The notes beneath the pieces were generated by a model that was not told the DNA's origin, ran no database searches, and saw only the letters and a program-made list of their open reading frames with translations. Positions 27,938 to 34,997 of a DNA stretch of 64,000 bases are shown here, piece after piece. Source of the stretch: Candidatus Gastranaerophilales bacterium (lineage in GTDB: Bacteria; Cyanobacteriota; Vampirovibrionia; Gastranaerophilales; Gastranaerophilaceae); the NCBI GenBank assembly GCA_944324445.1, contig CALUWL010000001.1, positions 33,561-97,560 of the forward strand, written 5' to 3'. The position numbers and the translations under genes were made by a program. How positions within the stretch are numbered: the stretch's first letter is position 1; every line of letters starts with the position of its first letter.

Positions 27938-27963
27938 AAATCTAATTTATATAAATTAGATTT
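27938..27963. repeat. Perfect 26-base AT-rich palindrome after metW
   Basis: AAATCTAATTTAT is followed directly by its reverse complement with no spacer, starting at the base after the metW stop. As RNA it is a weak hairpin without GC pairs, so it is a doubtful terminator. As DNA it could be an operator for the kinase gene, whose ATG is about 90 bases downstream. Confidence 0.5.
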
Positions 27964-28049
27964 ACATAAAATATATAAATAATATTTTACTTTTTTTTAT
28001 TTTTGTAGTAGAATTATCTTAATTTGACATACGCTATGAAAAGATTGCA

Positions 28050-28736
28050 ATGAAAATACAAACAAAGAAAGACGAATTTTTAGCAAAAATAATTCACGAT
28101 TTAAAAACACCCACAACAGCTCAAATCAAAGCACTAGAATCCTTTTTGGCAACCTGTTCAGATAAAATCAACGAAGAAGAAAAAGATTTAATAGAACTTA
28201 CGCTCAATTCTTGCAATTATATGCAAAAATTGATTGACACATTTGGGTCTATTTATAAATTAAACTTTGAAAATATTATCTTGAGCTACGAAAAATTCAG
28301 TATAATTGATTTAATCAACAAAACCATACAAGAGTTAAATATACTTTTAAAATATTATAATTTGAAAATAGAATTCAAATACAATAACGATATAATAGTT
28401 AATGCAGACAGATTACAAATAAAAAGAGTATTAGAAAACTTAATTTCAAATGCCATAAATTATGCTTTCAAAAATTCAACAATTTACATACAAACAGAAT
28501 TGAAAAAAGGAGAAGTAACATTTGAAATTAAAAATAGCAGCTATTTTATTGAGCCTAAAATTTTAAAAGAGATATTTGAAAAATTCAAGACTCATCCATC
28601 CAACTACAACAAAGCAGGAGTTGGATTAGGGCTATATTTATCAAAAGAAATTATCCATGCACATTTTGGCAAAATGATTGCAAAGAGTTATCCAGACGAT
28701 GTTAACATTTTCGGCTTTGTAATTCCTGAAAAATAA
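28050..28736 (+). CDS. Soluble orphan histidine kinase
   Basis: A 228-residue sensor-kinase core with no membrane segment and no separate sensor domain. The H-box is IIHDLKTPTT with phospho-acceptor His16 almost at the N-terminus. The HATPase domain has N-box LENLISNAINYA and G-box AGVGLGLYLSKEII. No response regulator is adjacent; the receiver-STAS gene 16 kb away is a possible but unsupported partner. An out-of-frame five-codon ATG frame (28036) precedes the start, and no ribosome site is visible near the chosen ATG. The gene ends at a hairpin that mainly serves the opposite strand. Confidence 0.88.
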   Translation: MKIQTKKDEFLAKIIHDLKTPTTAQIKALESFLATCSDKINEEEKDLIELTLNSCNYMQKLIDTFGSIYKLNFENIILSYEKFSIIDLINKTIQELNILLKYYNLKIEFKYNNDIIVNADRLQIKRVLENLISNAINYAFKNSTIYIQTELKKGEVTFEIKNSSYFIEPKILKEIFEKFKTHPSNYNKAGVGLGLYLSKEIIHAHFGKMIAKSYPDDVNIFGFVIPEK

Positions 28737-28766
28737 AAAAATGCAAGCAAATTATATTGCTTGCAT
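28737..28766 (-). terminator. Terminator between convergent genes
   Basis: A 10-bp perfect stem (28741-28750 with 28757-28766, loop ATTATA). On the minus strand it is followed by TTTTTTT, making a good intrinsic terminator for the gene at 28805-30037. On the plus strand the trailing T run is short, so it may serve the kinase gene weakly. Confidence 0.75.
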
Positions 28767-28804
28767 TAAAAGTAATTAAGTTAAGCGGAATGTGGGTTTA
28801 TAGG

Positions 28805-30037
28805 TTAAGCAAAAGTTTTAAATGAACTTTCAACGTTATCATCGATTACCTTTTGAACTGATTCAACTTCAGTTGTAACCGCACTTCTTTGGGTTTCGAT
28901 GTTATCTAGTTCAAGTTCTAATTTTTTATCCTGATTTTGGATTTGAGTTTGCAATCTGTCATATTTTGCTTTTGCTCTGTCATCATCTTCAGTGTAGTAT
29001 GAATCAGAAATGTTCGCTGTTGAATCCCAAGACAAGCTGCTCCATTTCACCTTTCCGGTTTCTGAATCTACGCTGCCTTTTTCAAGCAAATATTTACCGT
29101 TTCTTAAACAATCTTGAAGATAGTTAGGTCCATCCGTTGAGCCATCTATATCTGTTGAACCGTATTTTAATGTTTCATCAACTACATATCTTTGAATAAC
29201 AACGCCATTTGCATCAACAAGACTGAATTTACCGTCTGCACCTTCAACTTTGTTTACATTTGTTGTAGTTTTTAAAGTAGAAGAAGGAATAGAGGAGGAG
29301 TCATTAACCAAACTTGCGGTTTCTGAACTTGCAAATGAATTTTTTAAATTTTCATCAGTAATTTCAGCACCGGTTCTGTAATTATAATAAGCAGTCGTTC
29401 CATCGTTTTTAACAACTGCAATCATTCCATGCTGAGTATCAATTTGTAATCCTTTTGTATTTATGGTGTTCGATGAAGATAATAAATTTCCAAGTGCAGT
29501 AGATGTGCCATTTGATTCTTTAGGTATAACTATATAATTATCACCACTATTTTCTTTTTTACCATCAGAAGAAGTTGAGCCGACTCTATACACGCCATCA
29601 GCATCTTGAGCAGTTACAACATTTGATTTTTTAGTAATTGTTCCGGGGATTTCTTCTGCACTTGAAACAACAATAGCACCATAAGCATCAACCAATCTAT
29701 ATGCAGATGTGCTTGCATATTCTTGTCCGGTTGTTCTGTCATAAGCTTGAATACCGCTGTCATCAGCAGAAAACTGTGCCAATGTACCACTGACTAAAGT
29801 AGCATAAGTTAAGTTAGAGGTTCTATTTACAACATCATTACCTGAATTTGTTGAAGCTAATGCAAGTGAAATTTTCATTTGCCTATTGGATGTAGCATTT
29901 TCGTAATCAACCGCAATTTCTTCTAATTGCTGAGCTAAAACTAATCTTTTTTGTGAAATTTGTTGCGCTCTGTACTCCAGATCGCTCTTTCTGGCAGTTA
30001 ATAATAACATTCTGCCTTGACTTGCTGATAATCCCAT
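28805..30037 (-). CDS. Unknown protein with helical ends and variable middle (filament-subunit-like layout)
   Basis: I do not recognise this protein by name. The frame opens at GTG 30046, but AGGTGG (30043-30048) is a ribosome site for ATG 30037, giving 410 residues beginning MGLSASQGRMLLLTARKSD. Residues 1-60 and the last 65 (DRAKAKYDRLQTQIQNQDKK onward) are heptad-rich helices. The 280 residues between are polar and rich in Ser, Thr, Asn, Asp and Gly, probably beta structure. Both ends are likely to pair as a coiled coil, the plan of flagellin, hook-associated and needle-type subunits that are exported without a signal peptide. No signal peptide is present. The gene is monocistronic: a terminator separates it from rplI upstream, and another lies downstream. 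The export idea is inference. Confidence 0.7.
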   Translation of the reverse strand: MGLSASQGRMLLLTARKSDLEYRAQQISQKRLVLAQQLEEIAVDYENATSNRQMKISLALASTNSGNDVVNRTSNLTYATLVSGTLAQFSADDSGIQAYDRTTGQEYASTSAYRLVDAYGAIVVSSAEEIPGTITKKSNVVTAQDADGVYRVGSTSSDGKKENSGDNYIVIPKESNGTSTALGNLLSSSNTINTKGLQIDTQHGMIAVVKNDGTTAYYNYRTGAEITDENLKNSFASSETASLVNDSSSIPSSTLKTTTNVNKVEGADGKFSLVDANGVVIQRYVVDETLKYGSTDIDGSTDGPNYLQDCLRNGKYLLEKGSVDSETGKVKWSSLSWDSTANISDSYYTEDDDRAKAKYDRLQTQIQNQDKKLELELDNIETQRSAVTTEVESVQKVIDDNVESSFKTFA

Positions 30038-30180
30038 TTTTACCACCTTTACTTTTAATTACTTTTGCAGATTTTAAACACCACAATTCAAGTGTTCTTT
30101 TATCCAATTGAATAGTTCCCACTTTTTTTAATACAATAACAAATTTATTTTTTTATCTTTACAAAAATTAATAAATCGCA

Positions 30181-30220
30181 AATAAAAATACCTTCCCTAA
30201 AAAAGGAAGGTATTTTTATT
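30181..30220 (-). terminator. Terminator of the minC-minD-minE-rplI operon
   Basis: A perfect 16-bp stem (30181-30196 with 30205-30220), eight-base loop and T-rich tail on either strand, located 21 bases after the rplI stop. The region from here to the next gene start (30038) is gene-free and must hold the promoter of the 410-residue unknown. Confidence 0.88.
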
Positions 30221-30241
30221 TATGACGATTTTTAAATTATC

Positions 30242-30736
30242 TTATGCTTCTTCTGTTGTTTCTTCTTCAAAAACTTCTTTGATTGTTTCAGAAGCAGTAA
30301 CTTCAACATTTAATTGAGCTTTAACTTTTGATGACAATTTAATTGTCATAACAAAATTTCCAACATGATTGATAGGGCTATCTAAGATAATTGCTTTTTT
30401 ATCTATTTCCATACCTGTTTTTGCAAGTAATTCTTCAGCCAATTTTTTAGTTGTAATTGTACCGAACAATTTTCCTGATTCACCTGCTTTAGCGCTCAAC
30501 TGAATTACATTAATTTTTTCAATTGCTTCTTTAGCACTCAAAGCTTCTTGATGTAATTTTTCAGCTTTTGCTTTAATTCTAGCAATATTTCTTTCTCTTT
30601 GAGCCAAAGCTCCAGCTGTTGCAACTTCAGCCAATGAATTAGGTATCAAATAGTTTCTTGCATAACCATCTTTAACGTTTACAAGATCACCCATTTCGCC
30701 TATATTTTGTACATCTTTTTTTAATATAACCTGCAT
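30242..30736 (-). CDS. rplI: 50S ribosomal protein L9
   Basis: Ribosomal protein L9, which binds 23S rRNA at the base of the L1 stalk. The open frame extends upstream, but the family N-terminus MQVILKKDVQNIGEMGDLV and a strong AAGGAG ribosome site fix the start at ATG 30736 (164 residues). The N-terminal RNA-binding domain contains GYARNYLIP; a long helix and the C-terminal domain follow. The C-terminus carries an acidic tail (EEETTEEA) beyond the usual length. It lies downstream of minE in the same direction, with an 83-base gap that may contain its own promoter. Confidence 0.95.
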   Translation of the reverse strand: MQVILKKDVQNIGEMGDLVNVKDGYARNYLIPNSLAEVATAGALAQRERNIARIKAKAEKLHQEALSAKEAIEKINVIQLSAKAGESGKLFGTITTKKLAEELLAKTGMEIDKKAIILDSPINHVGNFVMTIKLSSKVKAQLNVEVTASETIKEVFEEETTEEA

Positions 30737-30819
30737 TGGTTTTCTCCTTTTGCTTAATTTTTGTGATGAGCTAAGTTTTATCATATTCAAAACATACTTA
30801 AATTTCAAGCATGCCAAAC

Positions 30820-31320
30820 TTATTTATTTTTTGGTTTCTCTTCTTTATTTTCTTCTTCATTTTCTTCTTCGGAAGATTCTTCAGTTTTTTCCTTTAAATC
30901 CTCGTTTTCCGCTTCAACCATTTGACCTGCAAGTTCTTGAGCTTTTTCTTTTACAAGCTCTTTTAACTCGCCCACTATTTCTTCTGTTTTTTCAATCTTA
31001 GCTTTTTCTTGTATAGATAAAGCTTCATCAATTTCCTCGTCTGTCTTAGGTCTTAAAACAGGTATACTCAAATTTAAAATTGTAGCATTTTCTGTAGCAT
31101 CAATACTTAAATCAAAAGAATCAACATCTATTTCAAGATATCTAGAAATACTATCTATCATATCATCTTTAAGCATTTGCATTGCGCGTTCTGAAAAACC
31201 AACTCTATCCTGCATTAAAACAGTTTTTAAACGGCTTTTTGCAACAACTTTTGTATCGTCGTTTTGAGATGTAAAAAAGCTCAAAACTTTATCATATAAA
31301 TCTGAAAAAATATCTTTCAT
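30820..31320 (-). CDS. minE: Cell division topological specificity factor MinE, acidic tail
   Basis: MinE stimulates the MinD ATPase and drives Min oscillation. ATG 31320, one base past the minD stop, is the likely start; the frame extends eight codons further into minD without a better ribosome site. The 166-residue protein opens with the membrane-targeting region MKDIFSDLYDKVLSFF. The anti-MinCD helix carries KSRLKTVLMQDR and the dimer domain DMIDSISRYLEID. The last 75 residues are a Glu/Lys-rich low-complexity tail, about twice the normal MinE length (roughly 90 residues). The tail's role is unknown. Confidence 0.9.
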   Translation of the reverse strand: MKDIFSDLYDKVLSFFTSQNDDTKVVAKSRLKTVLMQDRVGFSERAMQMLKDDMIDSISRYLEIDVDSFDLSIDATENATILNLSIPVLRPKTDEEIDEALSIQEKAKIEKTEEIVGELKELVKEKAQELAGQMVEAENEDLKEKTEESSEEENEEENKEEKPKNK

Positions 31321-31321
31321 T

Positions 31322-32131
31322 TTAACCCTGCGCTTTCTTAGCAAAGAATTTTTTAATCTTATCTATGAATGTTGTAGGCTCATCAATATCCAACAATGGC
31401 ACATCTTCACCCATAATTCTCCTTGCAACATTTAAATATGCTTGACCTGCAAGAGATTTTTCATCATTCACAACAGGCTCACCTTTATTAGTTGATGTAA
31501 TAATATTAGTATCTTCTGGAATTACACCTATTAAATCACATGATAATATTTCAACTACATCGTCCACACCCATCATATCATTTGATTTTATTAGCTTTGG
31601 ACGAACACGATTAACTAAAAGACGATATTTTTCAACTCCTTCTTTTGACTCCAAAAGTCCGATGATTCTATCTGCATCACGAATAGCACTCATTTCAGGA
31701 GTTGTAACAACAATAGCCTCATTTGCGCCTGCTACTGCGTTTTGGAAACCTTGTTCAATTCCGGCAGGACAATCAACAAGCACATAATCAAAATCTTTCT
31801 TTAATTGCTCGCAGATATCTTTTAATTGTTCAGCGTCAACTGCCGATTTATCTCTGGTTTGCGCTGCAGCCAACAAGCAAAGATTTGGATTTTTCTTGTC
31901 TTTTACAAGGGCTTGTTTCAATTTACAACGTTCTTCCACAACGTCAACTATAGTATATACTATTCTATTTTCTAATCCCAATAATAAATCTAAATTTCTC
32001 AACCCTATATCAGTATCAATTAATACTACTTTATTTCCCATATGGGCTAAAGCTGTGCCAATATTTGCAGAAGTAGTTGTTTTACCAACCCCTCCTTTTC
32101 CTGATGTAATTACAATAACAGAACCAGCCAT
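31322..32131 (-). CDS. minD: Septum-site determining ATPase MinD
   Basis: A 269-residue deviant-Walker ATPase that binds the membrane in the ATP state, recruits MinC and is released by MinE. It begins MAGSVIVITSGKGGVGKTTT, with the signature lysine in KGGVGKTT. Switch regions appear as DTDIGLRNLD and VDCPAGIEQGF. The C-terminal amphipathic membrane-targeting helix is FIDKIKKFFAKKA. It lies between minC and minE at close spacing, consistent with one transcript. All catalytic elements are present. Confidence 0.97.
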   Translation of the reverse strand: MAGSVIVITSGKGGVGKTTTSANIGTALAHMGNKVVLIDTDIGLRNLDLLLGLENRIVYTIVDVVEERCKLKQALVKDKKNPNLCLLAAAQTRDKSAVDAEQLKDICEQLKKDFDYVLVDCPAGIEQGFQNAVAGANEAIVVTTPEMSAIRDADRIIGLLESKEGVEKYRLLVNRVRPKLIKSNDMMGVDDVVEILSCDLIGVIPEDTNIITSTNKGEPVVNDEKSLAGQAYLNVARRIMGEDVPLLDIDEPTTFIDKIKKFFAKKAQG

Positions 32132-32143
32132 TTATTTGCTCCT

Positions 32144-33262
32144 TTAATTTTGATTAATCTTAAACAACATAATTTCATTATCCACAACACGCGCTTCTTC
32201 AGGCGTAAATATGGAAGATCTTATAATATACGGTATATTTGTACCGTCCGGACGTCTTGAATAACAATTAGCTATTCTAAGTTGTACCGCATTCATTTTA
32301 AGAGCTCTAACTTTGGCATTTTTATTGCCTTTATATCCCGCATGAGCAATTCCCGAAAGAACTCCCCAAACCGTGATATCACCTATGGCCCTAATTTCAC
32401 TTCCCGGATGGCAATCACCTATAATTACAACATTACCGTCAGATTCTAAAATTTGACCTGAGCGAAGCGTTTGATTTATATAGGTAGTATTTTTTGTATC
32501 TGAAATAACAGGATCATTAGTAGGTGTTTCATAAAAATCTACTTCTTCCCAATCATCAGATACTATTTCGTTTTCATCATAAGCTTTTTTATATACACCA
32601 ATTGAGTTTTTTTCAAAATTTGTATAATCCTCAATATCTTTTAAATCTGTCGAATTGTTTTGCTCAAGATTATTATAAGCATTTGAAAGACCAGAAAATT
32701 CGTCTATTGTCCTTACGACATCCTCGGGCTTTTGATACTGGGAAATCACTTGTTTTTCTATAGTTTCAAAATTCTCTTTAGGGTTTATTCCAGCATTTTT
32801 TAAATCCGAACCTATGTTTATACTTTGTTGGTGGGTTTTTATTGCATCTAAATCAGCTTCAAAATGCAATCCGTTAACATCCTTTAGAGCAATAACTTCA
32901 CTCTTATTAGGCTCGGTATTTATACTAAAAGGCTGAAAATCAGCTTTTTTATCTTCAGCTAAACCACCTATCTCTTCAACTCTTTTTTCAATCGGTTTTT
33001 GAACTAAAATGTTCATATTTTCAGCAACCGAGGCTGTTTGCGGATTAATTGTTTCTATGGTATCCAAAATGCAACCATAACTTGTAATTAAAGATTGAAT
33101 ACTTAATAGTTGTGATTGATTAAGACTGCTGTCATTTAACTTTAAAACAATCTTTTTGCCGGAATGGTTTAAAGTTTCCAAGGCCAAAGAAAGACTATTT
33201 ACAATTTCACCGGTTGATGTGCAAGACGCCATATCTACTACGAAAAATTCATTGTCGTACAT
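32144..33262 (-). CDS. minC: Septum-site determining protein MinC
   Basis: The C-terminal 110 residues are a clear MinC beta-helix domain (TLRSGQILESDGNVVIIGD, GDITVWGVLSGIAHAG, RIANCYSR), which binds MinD and septal FtsZ. The long open frame overlaps the opposite-strand gene region, so I place the start at ATG 33262 (MYDNEFFVVDMAS, 372 residues) after an AAGG purine run. Residues 1-90 can be the FtsZ-inhibiting N-domain, though very divergent. A linker of about 150 polar, acidic residues separates the two domains, longer than in E. coli MinC (231 residues overall). First gene of minC-minD-minE-rplI. Confidence 0.9.
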   Translation of the reverse strand: MYDNEFFVVDMASCTSTGEIVNSLSLALETLNHSGKKIVLKLNDSSLNQSQLLSIQSLITSYGCILDTIETINPQTASVAENMNILVQKPIEKRVEEIGGLAEDKKADFQPFSINTEPNKSEVIALKDVNGLHFEADLDAIKTHQQSINIGSDLKNAGINPKENFETIEKQVISQYQKPEDVVRTIDEFSGLSNAYNNLEQNNSTDLKDIEDYTNFEKNSIGVYKKAYDENEIVSDDWEEVDFYETPTNDPVISDTKNTTYINQTLRSGQILESDGNVVIIGDCHPGSEIRAIGDITVWGVLSGIAHAGYKGNKNAKVRALKMNAVQLRIANCYSRRPDGTNIPYIIRSSIFTPEEARVVDNEIMLFKINQN

Positions 33263-33398
33263 ACTATTGTTTAACCTTAAAAAATCTGATACTTTATTCA
33301 AGACTACATTAAAAAAAACGCTACTACAATTATTTATAAAGGAATGTAAAAATATTTTCACACGTGTTAATTTTTTTCCTTCACCGTGCTTTAATAAA

Positions 33399-34184
33399 AT
33401 GCCTATGTTAAGTATTACAAAAAGACAAGAAAAAATATTCAAGGATTTTAATTTTCCCGATGAACATGCCCTTGCCGTTATAAGAAAAGAAGAAAAAACA
33501 AAAAAAGCAAGTGCTCTAGGAAGCTTGATTGGCGTAACTGCAGGGCTTGCCGCATCAATTGCTCTGGCAAGAAGAAATCAACCCATAAAGGATGTTTTTG
33601 TAAAAAATAATTTCAAAGAAACGTTTAATAATTTTAGAAAATACACAAAACTAGATTATGAAGGCTTAAGAGGTTACGTTTATATGTTACTTCAAGCAGT
33701 AGGCGCAAGCGCAGGAAGTCTTATAGCTGGTTCAATGTGCGATAAACATTCAGAAAACAGAGTTGAAAAATTAAAAGAAGCAGTATTTGTGATAAATAAT
33801 GTTGCAATTCCAACAGCATTTGCAAAAACAATTGAACATATACTATGCGTTGCAAAAAATTCAAACGAAAAAACAATTTTAAAAACAATAGCCAACAATA
33901 AAATTCTGAAAAATATATCAGTTATTCTTGGACTCGCTGTAGGTATGGCTACAAGTATGAGTGTATCTAATACAATTAATACAAAAGTAATCGAACCGGA
34001 TGACAAAAGAAAGAAAACAATAAAACCGACCGATTTCTTGATTCATGTTGACGATATAATACCAATTTTAATTTCCTCAAAAGACAGCATGTTAGCAGGC
34101 TTGCCTTTGGATAGAGCTTTGCCTTTAATATACTACATACTGGGCGCAAAAGTCGGAGAACGTAATTACTACACTTATGAATAA
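33399..34184 (+). CDS. Small multi-pass membrane protein, unknown family
   Basis: A 261-residue protein that I do not recognise. Although the frame is open from 33156, that part is antisense to minC, and ATG 33399 (MPMLSITKRQEKIF) or 33405 is more plausible. Four to five hydrophobic, small-residue-rich segments are visible: about 40-58 (LGSLIGVTAGLAASIALA), 90-115, 132-150, 172-195 and 215-235. Between them are Lys-rich polar loops. The Gly/Ala-rich helices resemble glycine-zipper membrane segments. Divergent from minC with about 136 bases between; no ribosome site is obvious. A possible lineage-specific inner-membrane protein; role unknown. Confidence 0.65.
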   Translation: MPMLSITKRQEKIFKDFNFPDEHALAVIRKEEKTKKASALGSLIGVTAGLAASIALARRNQPIKDVFVKNNFKETFNNFRKYTKLDYEGLRGYVYMLLQAVGASAGSLIAGSMCDKHSENRVEKLKEAVFVINNVAIPTAFAKTIEHILCVAKNSNEKTILKTIANNKILKNISVILGLAVGMATSMSVSNTINTKVIEPDDKRKKTIKPTDFLIHVDDIIPILISSKDSMLAGLPLDRALPLIYYILGAKVGERNYYTYE

Positions 34185-34195
34185 AAATTACAGAC

Positions 34196-34218
34196 AAAAA
34201 AAAGGGGCTGTTAGCCCC
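34196..34218 (-). terminator. Leftward terminator with no visible upstream gene
   Basis: GGGGCT/AGCCCC stem with a three-base loop. Only on the minus strand is it followed by eight T (A8 at 34196-34203 on plus), so it ends leftward transcription. No minus-strand gene lies to the right for more than 3 kb (until bioB). It may terminate an unseen small RNA or block antisense transcription. Confidence 0.6.
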
Positions 34219-34437
34219 AAACTGTCTGGAATTAAGAATAGCTGGAAGTATGAAAAAGATTAATTATATAATTAAATACTTATAAACTAAATTCAATTAC
34301 ACACATGGGTAATATTTAAAGACAAATGCTTTTAATGAAATTTTTATTAAGTGTAAATTTAACAGTTATTCATTATTTTTTATAATATATGGCTAAAAAT
34401 CAAATATATCTTGAAAAAAAATATTTAAAAATAGGGG

Positions 34438-34466
34438 TTGACAAATAAAATTTTTAGGTGCATAAT
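34438..34466 (+). promoter_or_regulatory. Strong sigma70-type promoter for the 88-residue protein
   Basis: TTGACA (34438-34443), 17-base spacer, CATAAT (34461-34466). Transcription would start near 34473. The leader contains a 6-bp hairpin (34483-34488 with 34494-34499) and the ribosome site GAGGTGAG ahead of ATG 34535. This is the most consensus-like promoter noticed in the window. Confidence 0.72.
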
Positions 34467-34534
34467 AAGAACATAAAGATAAAGTGTTAATGAAACACTA
34501 AAAACTAAATCAAACAAGAGGTGAGAAAACCAAA

Positions 34535-34801
34535 ATGTTAATGATAACTCCAATAAAAAATGTACAAAATACAATTAATAAAAATATAAGTTTCAAATCA
34601 GGCGTAAGAACCAATTATGGTGCAAACGTAATAAATGAAACACCTGATATGAAACATGAAGGAAATTTTCTAACAGACTTTTTAGGAGCAATTAAACAAT
34701 CTCCTTTATTCTATGAAACTTTTTACGGAAGACAACAAAGCATAGAAAAAGGACTTGAAACCGGAGTTGCTCAACAAAATAAAATTAACGCAATTGCGTA
34801 A
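34535..34801 (+). CDS. Small soluble protein of unknown function, strongly expressed context
   Basis: An 88-residue protein with no recognised domain, signal peptide or membrane segment. It starts MLMITPIKNVQNTINKN, contains the segment NISFKSGVRTNYGANV and ends in a polar Gln/Asn-rich tail. It is a single-gene transcription unit, with a near-consensus promoter (34438-34466), a leader hairpin, a good ribosome site and a strong terminator 55 bases after the stop. That context suggests an abundant product. A second small protein at 49579-49842 has a comparable setting but no clear sequence similarity. Confidence 0.68.
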   Translation: MLMITPIKNVQNTINKNISFKSGVRTNYGANVINETPDMKHEGNFLTDFLGAIKQSPLFYETFYGRQQSIEKGLETGVAQQNKINAIA

Positions 34802-34856
34802 ACAAAGCATTATCAACACCTAACAACACAATCTCGAAGCATAAACAACAAACAAC

Positions 34857-34885
34857 AGCCTTATCAAATTTGATAAGGCTTTTTA
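34857..34885 (+). terminator. Terminator of the small-protein gene
   Basis: AGCCTTATCA paired with TGATAAGGCT around AATT (34857-34880) is followed by TTTTT. This typical intrinsic terminator separates the 88-residue protein from the next large gene, whose promoter must lie in the remaining 110 bases. Confidence 0.88.
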
Positions 34886-34997
34886 ATTATTTGTAAAAAA
34901 ATGTAAACATTTTCCGAAAAAACATAAAGTTACATAAAAGAATTGTCGTTAACCAACTTGAACAACAATTTTTATTTCTTGAAAGGGACAATGGAAT

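Larger units (their letters stand above)
34185..34534. other. Gene-free stretch of 350 bases
   Basis: No credible coding frame was found on either strand. The left end holds a leftward terminator hairpin (34196-34218) inside an outer CAGACA/TGTCTG inverted repeat (34191-34196 and 34223-34228). The middle (34229-34437) is featureless AT-rich sequence with a small palindrome TAATTATATAATTA near 34260. The right end holds a strong promoter (34438-34466) and the leader of the next gene. Confidence 0.7.

Noticed and set aside
28036..28053. ATG before the histidine kinase gene
   Set aside because: It opens a frame of only five codons ending in TGA, out of frame with the kinase; too short to call a gene, although it could be a regulatory upstream frame.
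30038..30046. GTG start for the filament-like protein
   Set aside because: The GTG forms part of AGGTGG, which is correctly spaced for ATG 30037.
33156..33398. Upstream part of the long plus-strand frame reaching into minC
   Set aside because: It is antisense to the minC N-terminal coding region, has no ribosome site at its start, and the peptide has no membrane-protein character; the downstream ATG 33399 is a better start.
33263..33442. Upstream extension of the minC frame (60 codons)
   Set aside because: Composition is unlike MinC, and it would overlap the start of the divergent gene; ATG 33262 after an AAGG run is preferred.
34185..34534. tRNA or other structured RNA gene in the long gap
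   Set aside because: No cloverleaf, TTCGANTC-type T-loop or CCA end could be seen; only the leftward terminator suggests a transcript.
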